Source: Xylophilus sp042867185
Lineage (GTDB): Bacteria; Pseudomonadota; Gammaproteobacteria; Burkholderiales; Burkholderiaceae_C
NCBI GenBank assembly: GCA_042867185.1
Contig: JBHZQV010000003.1
Location: 243,356-307,355, forward strand
Reading direction: 5' to 3'
Length of the DNA stretch: 64,000 nt
The notes below the pieces were generated by a model, which worked only from the letters and a program-made list of their open reading frames with translations, was not told the DNA's origin and ran no database searches. The position numbers were made by a program, and so were the translations under genes. How positions within the stretch are numbered: the first letter of the stretch is position 1; every line of letters starts with the position of its first letter. This document shows positions 11,902 through 20,684 of the stretch, in pieces.

Positions 11902-12447
11902 ATGTCTGACTCTCAAGAAACCATCGTGCTCGGCGGCGGCTGCTTCTGGTGCACCGAAGCCGTCTTCGACCGCGTGCGCGGCGTGACCGACGTCGAAAGC
12001 GGCTACTGCAACGGCGACGGACCTCGGCCGAGTTATGAGCAGGTCTGCACCGGTCGCACCGGGTATGTCGAGGTGGTCAAGCTCACCTTCGATCCATCGG
12101 TGATCGACCTGCGCGCGCTGCTGGAGATTTTCTTCGTGGTGCACGACGCGACGACGCTCAACCGCCAGGGCAACGACGTCGGCACCCAGTACCGCAGCGG
12201 CATCTATACCGCCAGCGACGAACAGAAGGCCATCGCCGACGAGATGATCGCCCGCGTCCAGCAAGACCCGGCCCTGCGCGGTGCGAAGGTCGTGACCGAG
12301 GTGGAGCCGCTGCGGGACTACTACCCCGCCGAGGACTACCACCAGGACTATTTCCTGCAGCATCCTCGACAGGGGTACTGCGCCTTCGTCGTGGGCCCTA
12401 AGGTGGAGAAGTTCCGCAAGACCTTCGCCCAGCACCTGAAAGCCTAG
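11902..12447 (+). CDS. msrA: Peptide-methionine (S)-S-oxide reductase MsrA
   Basis: 181 residues. The catalytic motif GGCFWCTEAVF places the nucleophilic Cys14 near the N-terminus. The family segments TGYVEVV and YHQDYF are present. It repairs methionine-S-sulfoxide in proteins with thioredoxin as reductant. The ATG at 11902 was chosen because the motif then lies at the normal distance; longer in-frame starts add unrelated sequence. It is divergent from the TetR gene and followed by a hairpin. Confidence 0.95.
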   Translation: MSDSQETIVLGGGCFWCTEAVFDRVRGVTDVESGYCNGDGPRPSYEQVCTGRTGYVEVVKLTFDPSVIDLRALLEIFFVVHDATTLNRQGNDVGTQYRSGIYTASDEQKAIADEMIARVQQDPALRGAKVVTEVEPLRDYYPAEDYHQDYFLQHPRQGYCAFVVGPKVEKFRKTFAQHLKA

Positions 12448-12453
12448 CTTCCT

Positions 12454-12491
12454 GCGCCACCGCGGCCCGAGACGGTCGCGGTGGCGCCCGT
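12454..12491 (+). terminator. Stem-loop after msrA
   Basis: A perfect 11-bp stem pairs 12454-12464 with 12477-12487 around a 12-nt loop, 6 bp after the msrA stop. It is followed by a short T-containing run (GTCTTTC), so it is a moderate intrinsic terminator. Confidence 0.6.
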
Positions 12492-12546
12492 CTTTCGGCG
12501 AGAATCGGCGCCTGCACGGCCTCCGCGGCCGCTGTCCTGCCAGCCG

Positions 12547-12987
12547 ATGCCCGCCCGCACCCTTCCTTTTCGCAAGTCGTCCATTCTGCTGCGCCAGCGC
12601 GCGGCAGGATGGTGGCTGCTCGTCCTGCTGGTGCTGGCGCCGTGGCTCGGCAACCTGCACGCGGTCCTGCATCCGGTGGCTCCGCCCGGTGGCTGGATCG
12701 CACAGCACCATGCAGCCGCCGACGCATCCGGTCGGCCGGCGGGCGATGCGGACGCCACGCCCGTGCAGGCCGGCAGGCCCCACGGGCTTCAGCGCTTGTT
12801 CGGCTCCCACGACGCGGGCGACTGCCGCGTCTACGACCAGTTGCTGCACGCGGATGCGCTGCCGCATGCGCCGCCGCCGGTGGTCGCGGCCGTCTGGAAA
12901 GCCATCCGATTCGTGGCGCCGCCGCAGCCGCAGCGGTCTTGCGGCAGCGCGGTTTTCGAGGCGCGCGCGCCCCCTCCCACGCGTTGA
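12547..12987 (+). CDS. Uncharacterised His-rich membrane/exported protein next to ZnuD-type receptor
   Basis: 146 residues. One hydrophobic segment (WWLLVLLVLAPWLGNLHAVLHP, about residues 22-43) is followed by a His-rich polar region with paired histidines, and by a GDCRVYDQLLHADAL motif. About ten histidines and two cysteines occur after the hydrophobic segment. I recall similar small proteins beside TonB receptors in Burkholderiales but cannot name a family. It lies 118 bp upstream of the ZnuD-like receptor on the same strand, so a role in periplasmic zinc handling is plausible but inferred. Confidence 0.6.
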   Translation: MPARTLPFRKSSILLRQRAAGWWLLVLLVLAPWLGNLHAVLHPVAPPGGWIAQHHAAADASGRPAGDADATPVQAGRPHGLQRLFGSHDAGDCRVYDQLLHADALPHAPPPVVAAVWKAIRFVAPPQPQRSCGSAVFEARAPPPTR

Positions 12988-13105
12988 ACCTGCGCGGCGC
13001 CGGGGGCGCTGCCGCTTCTCGGCGACCGGTCCCGCATCGGCCGCTGGCCGCCGTCCGCACCTGTCCCGCGTGCGCTCGGCCTGTCCCGTTCAACGAGTTT
13101 TCACC

Positions 13106-15223
13106 ATGTTCATTCCTTTTCGCAGCAGCGCTCTGGGCGCGGCCGCCTTTTCCCTGTGCACGCTGCTCGCGTCGGCTTCCGCCTCGGCGCAGAACGCCTC
13201 GGCCGACGCTGCCGACGCGCGTATGTCCCATCTTCGCGAGGTCACCGTCACCGGCAACCCCCTCGGCGCCACCGACACGGTGGTGCCCGCCGAACGCCTG
13301 CAGGGCGACGAGCTCACCCTGCGCAGCCGGACAACCCTGGGCGAGACGCTCGACGGCCTGCCGGGTGTCAGCAGCACCTATTTCGGCCCCAACGCCAGCC
13401 GGCCGATCATCCGCGGCCAGGACGGCGACCGCATCCGCATCCTGCAGAACGGCGGCGCGACCCTGGACGCGTCGGCGCTCAGCTTCGACCACGCGGTGCC
13501 GACCGAGGCGCTGACCACCGAGCGTATCGAGGTGCTGCGCGGCCCGGGCGCGCTGCTCTACGGCGGCAGCGCCGTCGGCGGCGTGGTCAACGTGATCGAC
13601 AACCGCATTCCGCATGCGCCGATCGACGGCGTGACCGGCAAGGTCGACGGCGGCCTGGCCACCGGCAACCGCGAGCGCAGCGGCGCCGCGATGGTGGAGG
13701 GCGGCAACGAGCGCTTCGCGATCCACGCCGACGTGTTCGACCGCAAGACCGACGACGTGCGGGTGCCGGTGCAGCTCGACTGCGCCAAGCCCGGCGCGCC
13801 CGGCCTGGCGCGGCGCATCTGCAACTCGGCCAGCAGTTCCCATGGCGGCGCAGTGGGTGGCACGATGTTCTTCGACCGCGGCTACCTGGGCGCGTCGGCC
13901 AGCACCTACCGCACCGACTACGGCACTGTGGCCGAGGACGACGTGACCATCGGCATGCGCTCCAACCGCTACGCGCTCGAGGGCCTGTGGCGCATCGATG
14001 CCGGCCCGCTGGAGAGCATCAAGTTCAACGCGAGCCACACCGACTACGTGCATACCGAGTTCGAAGGCGGCGCGCCCGGCACCACCTTTCGCAACCGCGG
14101 CAACGACCTGCGGATCGAGGCGCGCCACCGGCCGATCGGCGCCCTGCAGGGCGTGGTCGGCCTGCAGGCCGAGGCCAACCGCTTCTCGGCGCTGGGCGAG
14201 GAGGCCTTCGCACCCGCCAGCCGCACCCGCTCCACCGCGCTCTTCGCCCACGAGGAGCTGGCCACCGGCTGGGGCAAGCTGACCTTCGGCGCCCGTACCG
14301 AGCAGGTCAAGGTACAGTCTTTCGGCAATCCCGACGTGGACCGGTTCGAGGTGGGAACCCACACCTTCAACCCGCACAGCGCGGCGGTGGGTGCACTGGT
14401 CCAGCTCGCGCCCGAATGGCAGCTGACCAGCAACCTGGCCTACACCCAGCGCGCACCCAAGGACTACGAGTTGTTCGCCAACGGCCCGCACGTGGCGACC
14501 GCCGCCTGGGAAACCGGTGACGGCTCGCTGGGCATGGAAAAATCGACCGGCCTCGACCTGGGTGCCGCCTGGAAGCAGGGCCCGCACCGTTTCTCGGTGA
14601 CCGGCTACGTCACCCGCTTCTCCCGTTACATCGGCCTGGCGCCGACGGGGGACGTGATCTCCGAAGACGGCGTTCGCAATCCGCCCGCCGGAACCGACGC
14701 GCTGCCCGAGTACCGCTATTCCGGCGTGCGTGCCCGCTTCTACGGTGTCGAGGCCAGCGGCAAGGTGCGCCTGTGGGGCGACAGCGGGCTCATGGCCGCG
14801 CCCGCGGCGGTGGAGGGCTCGGCGCTCGACCTGAACCTGCGCGGCGATCTGGTCCGCGCCGAGAACACCGACACCGGCCAGCCGCTGCCGCGCATCGCAC
14901 CGGTGCGTGTCGGTGCCGGCCTGCAGTGGTCCAGCGGCCCGTGGCGCGTCGGCGGCGGTTTCGACCACAGCGCGGCGCAGCGCCGGGTGCCGAACGACGG
15001 CTCTCGCGCGACCGGCGCATTCACGCTGTGGAACGCCTCGCTCGGCTACACCACCCAGGTGCAGATGGGCAGCGTGCGCAGTTCGGTGCTCTGGTATGCC
15101 CGGCTCGACAACATCACCGACCGGCTGGCGTACACCGCCACCTCGATCCTGACGACGACCGCCTTCCCGCGCGCGCCGCTGCCGGGCCGCAGCCTGAAGG
15201 TCGGCCTGCGGGCCGAGTTCTAG
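13106..15223 (+). CDS. znuD: TonB-dependent receptor, ZnuD-like (zinc uptake)
   Basis: 705 residues. A signal peptide ends ASASAQ, followed by a TonB-box-like REVTVTG stretch. The plug domain holds RPIIRGQDGDRIRILQNG and IEVLRGPGALLYGGSAVGG. The 22-strand barrel ends ...KVGLRAEF with the C-terminal phenylalanine needed for outer-membrane insertion. The plug and the HTEFEGG/TTFRNRGNDLRIEA region resemble Neisseria ZnuD, the zinc/haem receptor. Two cysteines close together (LDCAKPG...RRICNS) could form a loop disulfide. Zinc as ligand is inferred from this similarity and from the His-rich gene before it; I see no clear Zur box upstream. Confidence 0.82.
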   Translation: MFIPFRSSALGAAAFSLCTLLASASASAQNASADAADARMSHLREVTVTGNPLGATDTVVPAERLQGDELTLRSRTTLGETLDGLPGVSSTYFGPNASRPIIRGQDGDRIRILQNGGATLDASALSFDHAVPTEALTTERIEVLRGPGALLYGGSAVGGVVNVIDNRIPHAPIDGVTGKVDGGLATGNRERSGAAMVEGGNERFAIHADVFDRKTDDVRVPVQLDCAKPGAPGLARRICNSASSSHGGAVGGTMFFDRGYLGASASTYRTDYGTVAEDDVTIGMRSNRYALEGLWRIDAGPLESIKFNASHTDYVHTEFEGGAPGTTFRNRGNDLRIEARHRPIGALQGVVGLQAEANRFSALGEEAFAPASRTRSTALFAHEELATGWGKLTFGARTEQVKVQSFGNPDVDRFEVGTHTFNPHSAAVGALVQLAPEWQLTSNLAYTQRAPKDYELFANGPHVATAAWETGDGSLGMEKSTGLDLGAAWKQGPHRFSVTGYVTRFSRYIGLAPTGDVISEDGVRNPPAGTDALPEYRYSGVRARFYGVEASGKVRLWGDSGLMAAPAAVEGSALDLNLRGDLVRAENTDTGQPLPRIAPVRVGAGLQWSSGPWRVGGGFDHSAAQRRVPNDGSRATGAFTLWNASLGYTTQVQMGSVRSSVLWYARLDNITDRLAYTATSILTTTAFPRAPLPGRSLKVGLRAEF

Positions 15224-15263
15224 CCGTCCGGCGGGCGGGCGCCCGGCCGCGGCCCGCCTGCGG

Positions 15264-15947
15264 TCAGGGCGCCAGCCGCTCGCGCTGCCAGGTGTCGTCG
15301 GCCTGCAGCCGGTACTGCAGCCGGTCGTGCAGCCGGCTTTTGCGGCCTTGCCAGAACTCCCACCGGTCGGGTACCAACCGGTAGCCGCCCCAGTGCGGCG
15401 GACGCGGCGGCTGCAGCAGAAACTGCGCGCCGTACCTGGCGGCATTGGCCACCAGCACCGCCCGGCCGGGGATCACCTGGCTCTGCGGACTGGCCCAGGC
15501 GCCGATCCGCGAATCGAGCGGGCGGCTGCGGAAGTAGTCATCGCTTTCCTCCGCGCTGGTTCGCTCGACCCGGCCTTCGATCCGCACCACCCGCTCCAGC
15601 TCGACCCAATGGAACTGCAGCGCCGCGAACGGGTTGCCCGCCAGTTGCCGGCCCTTGCGGCTGTCGTAGTTGGTGAACCAGACGATGCCGCGCGTGTCGT
15701 AGCCCTTGACCAGCACGATGCGGCTGCTGGGCCGCAGATCGCTGCCGACGGTCGCGAGCGTCATCGCGTTGGGCTCCGGAACCGCGCTCGCCAGCGCCTC
15801 CGACAGCCAGCGGTCGAATTGTGTGAGCGGGTCGGCATCGGAGTCCTGCTCGCCGAGTTCGGCGCGCTCGTAGCTCTTGCGCAGGGCCGCGATATCGGCG
15901 GGCGAGGGCGGTGGGTGGGGGTGGGAAACCATCGTCGAATTGTGCAT
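15264..15947 (-). CDS. pdxH: Pyridoxamine 5'-phosphate oxidase
   Basis: 227 residues. It has the N-terminal FMN/PLP signature region (ADIAALRKSYERAELGE), the FMN-binding SSRIVLVKGYD and the C-terminal WEFWQGRKSRLHDR motif of PdxH. It oxidises PNP or PMP to pyridoxal 5'-phosphate with oxygen, the last step of vitamin B6 synthesis and salvage. M1 and M6 are both possible starts. It is a single gene, divergent from the nucleotidyltransferase gene. Confidence 0.95.
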   Translation of the reverse strand: MHNSTMVSHPHPPPSPADIAALRKSYERAELGEQDSDADPLTQFDRWLSEALASAVPEPNAMTLATVGSDLRPSSRIVLVKGYDTRGIVWFTNYDSRKGRQLAGNPFAALQFHWVELERVVRIEGRVERTSAEESDDYFRSRPLDSRIGAWASPQSQVIPGRAVLVANAARYGAQFLLQPPRPPHWGGYRLVPDRWEFWQGRKSRLHDRLQYRLQADDTWQRERLAP

Positions 15948-16011
15948 CGCATAGAGTGCGCTGTCCGCCCGGGCCGTCGCCCGTCAGCACCCACCGAACC
16001 GAGCTATTCAG

Positions 16012-16593
16012 ATGCCGCCCTTCCTGCCGTCATGGCCCACGGTGCTGGTCCTCGCCTCCGGCAAGGGCGAGCGCTTTCTCGCCTCGGGCGGCCAGGTGCA
16101 CAAGCTGCAGGCCGACCTGTGCGGCCGCAGCGTGCTGGACCGGACACTGGACGCGGTCCGTGCCAGCGGCCTGCCCTGGCACGTGGAGGATGCGGGCCAT
16201 CCCGGCATGGGCGATTCGGTGGCCACGGCGGTACGGGCGACGCCGGGCGCGCCGGGCTGGCTGGTCCTGCCCGCCGACCTGCCGCTGATCGCACCCGCGA
16301 CCCTCATTGCCGTGGCCGGTGCACTGGCGGCCGGCACGGCATCGGCCGTGCTGCCCTGGGTGGCGGGCCAGCGCGCCCATCCGGTCGGCTTCGCGGGTTC
16401 GCTCGGACCGGAACTGTCGAACCTCGCAGGAAAAGAAGGCGCGCGGCACATCCTGTCGCGGCTGGATGCTATGAAAAGAGTAGCAAATATCCTGCTCGAC
16501 GACGTCGGCGCCATCACCGACATCGACACCGTGGACGACCTGCGTCGCGCTGCCGTATCGTTGCATCGCCAGGGCTACGGGCCGGCGTTGTGA
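16012..16593 (+). CDS. MobA-like NTP transferase (MocA/molybdenum-cofactor type)
   Basis: 193 residues. The GT-A nucleotidyltransferase opening VLVLASGKGERF and the metal-binding LPADLPLIAPAT segment are present. The family includes MocA (CTP:molybdopterin) and MobA (GTP:molybdopterin), which attach a nucleotide to the cofactor. The glycine-rich loop has ASGKGER rather than the usual AAGxGxRxG. A short AT-rich inverted repeat is embedded in frame at 16468-16484. No molybdoenzyme gene is adjacent, so the acceptor is uncertain. The gene abuts the convergent SodC-like gene with no spacer. Confidence 0.8.
   Translation: MPPFLPSWPTVLVLASGKGERFLASGGQVHKLQADLCGRSVLDRTLDAVRASGLPWHVEDAGHPGMGDSVATAVRATPGAPGWLVLPADLPLIAPATLIAVAGALAAGTASAVLPWVAGQRAHPVGFAGSLGPELSNLAGKEGARHILSRLDAMKRVANILLDDVGAITDIDTVDDLRRAAVSLHRQGYGPAL
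16468..16484 (+). repeat. AT-rich GCTA...TAGC mini-inverted repeat inside a gene
   Basis: GCTATGAAAAGAGTAGC in otherwise very GC-rich coding sequence; arms GCTA/TAGC around 9 nt, followed by AAATAT. It reads through in frame. Similar elements occur at 31788 and 33886. Confidence 0.5.
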
Positions 16594-17148
16594 TCAGCGT
16601 GGCTCGATCACGCCGCAGGCGATCCGCACTCCCGAATCGCCTGCGGGCCGGGTGCTGTCGCCGTCACGGTCCTGCTGCACGACCAGCGCGCGGCCCAGTA
16701 CCCCGATGGGGCCGCTGCCCAGGCCGATCGCGCGGGTATCGAAGCTGAAGATGGCGGTACCGGTACTGTCGGCGTGCAGGCTCGGCAGTTCGCCGGCCTG
16801 TGCGCCACCGTCTCCGAAACGGCCGTGCTGCGTTCCCAGCGGATTGAACGGCGCACCCGCCGCTTGACCATCGCCTGAGCAGTCGCCGATCTCATGGATG
16901 CGAAAACCGAGCTCCGTGCGAGGCGGCAAGCCTCGGACCGTTCCGGTGACCTGCACGAAACCGCCGAGCTGCCGAAACCCGATGCTTCCGCTCGCCGCAT
17001 GGTCGGCCGTGGGTTGCAGGTCCGCCACCGCGGCGGCGCCTTGCGGCGGGCTGGCGCAGCCTGCCAGCAGCAGGGACAGGCAGGCGGCCGAGGTGGAAGA
17101 GGCGATCGGAGGGCGGACGAGCGGCGGTCGGGCGGACATGCGCCGCAC
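16594..17148 (-). CDS. SodC-like lipoprotein with degenerate Cu/Zn sites
   Basis: 184 residues. The lipobox LLLAGC gives a lipidated Cys31, so the mature protein sits in the periplasm or on the outer membrane. The Cu,Zn-superoxide dismutase fold is clear: GFRIHEIGDC, FNPLGTQHG, GRALVV and the C-terminal ACGVI, with both disulfide cysteines (Cys90, Cys178). Of the seven metal ligands only two histidines remain (His85, His108). The others are replaced: Arg83 and Pro100 for His, Gln117 and Gln158 for His, Glu120 for Asp. It is therefore unlikely to dismutate superoxide as a normal SodC; a structural or ligand-binding role is possible. It converges on the MobA-like gene. Confidence 0.8.
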   Translation of the reverse strand: MRRMSARPPLVRPPIASSTSAACLSLLLAGCASPPQGAAAVADLQPTADHAASGSIGFRQLGGFVQVTGTVRGLPPRTELGFRIHEIGDCSGDGQAAGAPFNPLGTQHGRFGDGGAQAGELPSLHADSTGTAIFSFDTRAIGLGSGPIGVLGRALVVQQDRDGDSTRPAGDSGVRIACGVIEPR

Positions 17149-17163
17149 TCTAAGCGGCGCGTC

Positions 17164-17811
17164 TCAGCGGGATGCTTCCGCTTGTGACAGCCGCAGGATG
17201 CGGGCCAGCGCCTTGTCCTCGATGCCCATCTCGCGCAAGGACGCATAGGTGGCGTGCGCATAGTCGCGGGTGGTGCCGAAGCGGCCGCTGGCGGTCGCGA
17301 AGATGCTCTGGTACTGCGCATCGGTCAGCTCGCCGGTGTGGTGGGGGCTGTGGCGCGACAGCGTGAAGGCCAGTGCCCGCACCGGGCCTTCCGCAGTGCG
17401 CAGCGGCAGCCACCGCGGGTCGTAGACGCCGGTCACCATCTCGCGTTTCCAGAGGTCGATCAAGGTCTGCCGACCGCGCGCGCCCTGCACCCGAAACACG
17501 ACACCCTTGCAGCTGCCGCCCGTCAGCAGGCCGAAGACCAGACCCTTGCATTCCGGCGTACCGCGGTTCACCGCGCTCCACATCTTGAGCGCCCGGTGCC
17601 AGCCGTGCACCAGCGCCGGCCGGCGCTCCTGGAACGGGAAATCGGGGCGCCAGATCAACGACCCGTAGCCGAAGATCCACAGATCCTGCTGTCCGCCCCA
17701 CTGCGCCAGCGCCTGTTCCAGCATCGCCTGCGGGTCGCGCGGCGGCCGCGCCGGTCCGATGGAAGGCGGTGCGCGGTCGCGCGAAGGCGGGGTGCGGGAA
17801 GTAGAGGACAT
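17164..17811 (-). CDS. chaC: ChaC-family gamma-glutamylcyclotransferase
   Basis: 215 residues (the ATG at residue 30 is an alternative start). The substrate-loop motif GYGSLIW lies at 48-54. The expected catalytic glutamate is Glu124 in KREMVTGVYDPRW. The family cleaves glutathione to 5-oxoproline and Cys-Gly in the cytoplasm. The segment HSPHHTGELTDAQ and the YAHATYASLREMGI end are typical. It sits 15 bp upstream of the SodC-like gene on the same strand, so both may share a transcript. Confidence 0.88.
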   Translation of the reverse strand: MSSTSRTPPSRDRAPPSIGPARPPRDPQAMLEQALAQWGGQQDLWIFGYGSLIWRPDFPFQERRPALVHGWHRALKMWSAVNRGTPECKGLVFGLLTGGSCKGVVFRVQGARGRQTLIDLWKREMVTGVYDPRWLPLRTAEGPVRALAFTLSRHSPHHTGELTDAQYQSIFATASGRFGTTRDYAHATYASLREMGIEDKALARILRLSQAEASR

Positions 17812-17859
17812 TTACAATTTCGCGGTGGCGACAAGCCATTATTCACCTGGACTTTCTGC

Positions 17860-18360
17860 ATGAACACCTCGAGCGATTCCGACAGCCAGCAGCGTTTCGC
17901 ACTGGGCCTCATGGGCGTGCTGATCGTGGTCCTGCTCGCCGTCGTCGTGGGTTCGGTGGTGCAGCGGCAGTGGCACCCGCACCACCGGCGGGCCGCGGTC
18001 GCCGATTCCACCTCGGTCGAAGGCGCCCGGGTGCTGATCGAGGAAGGCATCGTCAAGATCTATTTCGCACCCGGCAGCGCGGCCCTCGCATCCAGCGCGG
18101 AAAAGGCGCTGGCCGACGTGGTCAAGGGCATGGGCGTGGGCATGCGGGCAGTGGTGCTCAGCTACCAGTACCCGGCGCTGGGCCCGAACGACAGCGCGGC
18201 CCTCATCCGCCGCCGTGCCGCCCAGGTGCGCGAGATGCTGATGGGACTGGGCCTGCCCGACGACAAGATCGAGCTGCGGTCGCCCGCCCAGGCCGGCGGC
18301 TCCAGCGCCGGCGAAGACCGGGAGCTGGCCAACCGCATCGACGTGATGCTGGTGAACTGA
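17860..18360 (+). CDS. Small OmpA-family protein with N-terminal membrane anchor
   Basis: 166 residues. One hydrophobic segment (LGLMGVLIVVLLAVVVGSVV, about 16-35) anchors it in the inner membrane. It is followed by an OmpA-like domain starting IVKIYFAPGSAAL with the RRRAAQVREMLMGLGLPDDKIEL helix. Such domains bind peptidoglycan through meso-diaminopimelate. The ATG at 17860 directly precedes the charged N-terminus. It converges on selU. Confidence 0.8.
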   Translation: MNTSSDSDSQQRFALGLMGVLIVVLLAVVVGSVVQRQWHPHHRRAAVADSTSVEGARVLIEEGIVKIYFAPGSAALASSAEKALADVVKGMGVGMRAVVLSYQYPALGPNDSAALIRRRAAQVREMLMGLGLPDDKIELRSPAQAGGSSAGEDRELANRIDVMLVN

Positions 18361-18427
18361 GCCGACGCGCGGCGCCGGCCGGGGCCGCTGACACCGGTCG
18401 GCCCACGCCGCCCGGCGGCTTGCGCGG

Positions 18428-19474
18428 CTAGCCCGCAGGCTCCGCGATATCCCGCGCCAGCTGTGCGATCTGCTCCTGCGAAAGCCCCGGCGCCTGCACC
18501 GGACGACGCTCCGGCCACCGGCGGAAATGCGCGCGCTGCGATTTGGCGTACGACGGGTCGTAGTGCTGTGTCGCCAGCTCCGAAAACAGCTGCGGCAGCG
18601 TGCCCGCCAGCGCCAATGCCTGCCACGCCGCGATGACCTCCTTGCCGTGCAACTGCTTCAGCGGCTCGAACTGGCCGGCCAGCCACTCGGGGCGGTCGCC
18701 CAGGTAGGCATAGTCGCGCAGCAGGTATTCCAGTCGCGCCGGTTCGGGCACCTGCAGTTCCACGCACGGACTGTCGCGCATCCGCTCGACCAGCGGGATC
18801 GGCACGTTGAGCCGGCCGATGCGGCGGCCTTCGCCTTCGACATACAGCGGGCGGGCCGGATCGCAGCGCTCGATCACCGCGGCTATTGCCGTTTCGAAGG
18901 CGGTTTGCGAGGGTTGGGGCGTGTCGGGCAGGGCGCCGAGCAGCGATCCCTTGTGGCGGGCCAGGCCCTCCAGGTCGAGCGTCTGGTGGCCCTGGCTTGC
19001 CAGGGCGTGCAGCACCCGGGTCTTGGCGCTGCCGGTGGGGCCGCAGACGACCACCAGCGGAAGCTGCGGCGCCTGCTGCTCCAGCGTGTCGATCACATGC
19101 CGCCGCCAGGATTTGTAGCCGCCCGCGAGCTGCTGTGCGTCCCAGCCGACCATGCGCAGCCAGGTGGTCATCGATCCGCTGCGCAGCCCGCCCCGCCAGC
19201 AATACACCAGCGGTTTCCAGCCGGCGGGCCGGTCGGCGAAATGGTTCTGCAGATGGCGCGCCAGGTTGGCCGCCACCATGCCGCCGCCGACGCGCCGGGC
19301 CTCGAAGGCGCCTTGCTGCTTGTAGAGCGTGCCGACGATGCGGCGCTCGTCGTCGTCGAGCACCGGGCAGTTGATCGCGCCGGGAATGTGGTCGAGGGCG
19401 AACTCGGCGGGCGAGCGGGCGTCGACGATGGTGTCGAAGCCGTGGCGGTCGGCTACCCGGGTGGGCGGCCTCAT
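18428..19474 (-). CDS. selU: tRNA 2-selenouridine synthase
   Basis: 348 residues. The N-terminal rhodanese domain has the active-site stretch VYCWRGGLRSGS with Cys92. The C-terminal domain has a P-loop GPTGSAKT at 145-152. This two-domain layout is diagnostic for SelU (MnmH), which replaces sulfur by selenium at the wobble 2-thiouridine of tRNAs, using selenophosphate. Its ATG overlaps the stop of selD (ATGA at 19471-19474), so the two are translationally coupled. No SelA, SelB or tRNA-Sec gene is nearby, which points to tRNA selenation rather than selenoprotein synthesis. Confidence 0.96.
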   Translation of the reverse strand: MRPPTRVADRHGFDTIVDARSPAEFALDHIPGAINCPVLDDDERRIVGTLYKQQGAFEARRVGGGMVAANLARHLQNHFADRPAGWKPLVYCWRGGLRSGSMTTWLRMVGWDAQQLAGGYKSWRRHVIDTLEQQAPQLPLVVVCGPTGSAKTRVLHALASQGHQTLDLEGLARHKGSLLGALPDTPQPSQTAFETAIAAVIERCDPARPLYVEGEGRRIGRLNVPIPLVERMRDSPCVELQVPEPARLEYLLRDYAYLGDRPEWLAGQFEPLKQLHGKEVIAAWQALALAGTLPQLFSELATQHYDPSYAKSQRAHFRRWPERRPVQAPGLSQEQIAQLARDIAEPAG

Positions 19475-20559
19475 GCGGTCACCACCAGGCCGGGCGGGCC
19501 GCTGTCCATGCGGCCGACGACCGCGGCGTCGCCGAAGCCCTCGGCGCGGAAGATCGCCTGCACCGCGCCCAGCGCCTCGGGCGCGCAGCTCACCAGCAGG
19601 CCGCCGCTGGTCTGGGGGTCGCTCAGCAGGGCCTGGGCGATGGCGGGCAGCCCGGCGGCCAGTTCCACGTCGGTGCCGTAGCCGCTCCAGTTGCGGCCCG
19701 ATGCGCCGGTGATGCAGCCGGCCTCCGCCAGCGCGGCCACGCCGGGCAGCAGCGGCAGGCTCGGCCAATGCAGCGTGGCGCGCAGGCCGGCGCCGCGGGC
19801 CAGCTCCAGCGTATGGCCGGCGATGCCGAAGCCGGTCACGTCGGTCAGCGCATGCACGCCCTCGCAATCGGCCAGGGCGATGCCGGGGGTGTTGAGGCGG
19901 GTGGTGGTGTCGATCAGCCGCGCATAGCCGTCGGCATCGAGCAGGTTCTTCTTGAGCGCGGCCGACAGCACGCCCACGCCCAGCGGCTTGCCCAGCACCA
20001 GCAGGTCGCCGGCGCGGGCGTCGCGGTTGCGCCGCACCTTCGACGGATGCACCAGGCCCATCACCACCAGGCCGTAGATCGGCTCGACCGAATCGATGGT
20101 GTGGCCGCCCGCGATCGGGATGCCCGCGGCGCGGCACACCGCCTGGCCGCCCTCGACCACGCGGCCGATCACCTCCACCGGCAGCTGGTTCACCGGCATC
20201 GCGACCAGGGCCAGGGCCATGATCGGCCGGCCGCCCATCGCGTAGACGTCGCTGATCGCGTTGGTGGCGGCGATGCGGCCGAACTCGAACGGGTCGTCGA
20301 CGATCGGCATGAAGAAATCGGTGGTGGCGATCAGGGCCTGCGCGTCGTTCAGGCGGTAGACGGCGGCGTCGTCGGCGGTTTCGATGCCGACCATCAATTC
20401 GGGCGGGATGATGCCCGCGCCGCTGCTGCGCAGGATCTGCGACAGCACCCCCGGCGCGATCTTGCAGCCGCAGCCACCGCCATGCGAAAAAGCGGTGAGC
20501 CGGATCGGCGCATCGGGGCGCGAAGGGGAAATATCGACGGGGGTGGGGTTGTCGTGCAT
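19471..20559 (-). CDS. selD: Selenide, water dikinase (selenophosphate synthetase)
   Basis: 362 residues. It makes selenophosphate from selenide and ATP. The active-site segment GGGCGCKI has Cys30 where some homologues use selenocysteine, and Lys33. The ATP-binding residues of the PurM-like fold are visible (ADDAAVY, TTDFFMPIVDD, NAISDVYAMGG, AGGHTID). It is the first gene of the selD-selU operon and is divergent from the putative selenium importer, with 125 bp between the two starts. Confidence 0.97.
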   Translation of the reverse strand: MHDNPTPVDISPSRPDAPIRLTAFSHGGGCGCKIAPGVLSQILRSSGAGIIPPELMVGIETADDAAVYRLNDAQALIATTDFFMPIVDDPFEFGRIAATNAISDVYAMGGRPIMALALVAMPVNQLPVEVIGRVVEGGQAVCRAAGIPIAGGHTIDSVEPIYGLVVMGLVHPSKVRRNRDARAGDLLVLGKPLGVGVLSAALKKNLLDADGYARLIDTTTRLNTPGIALADCEGVHALTDVTGFGIAGHTLELARGAGLRATLHWPSLPLLPGVAALAEAGCITGASGRNWSGYGTDVELAAGLPAIAQALLSDPQTSGGLLVSCAPEALGAVQAIFRAEGFGDAAVVGRMDSGPPGLVVTA

Positions 20560-20684
20560 GGGGTCCTCGGGGTGAACAGAATTATCGCGAGCGCCAGGGT
20601 TTCTAGAATCGCGGTTCCTGCGTGCCCTGCGCGCGCTCCGGGCATTGCGCCCACCCGTCCTCCACCGGCTCCCAGCCCCCTCCC

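Noticed and set aside
19471..20559. Possible selenocysteine codon in selD
   Set aside because: The active-site residue is an ordinary cysteine codon, and there is no in-frame TGA or SECIS-like need.
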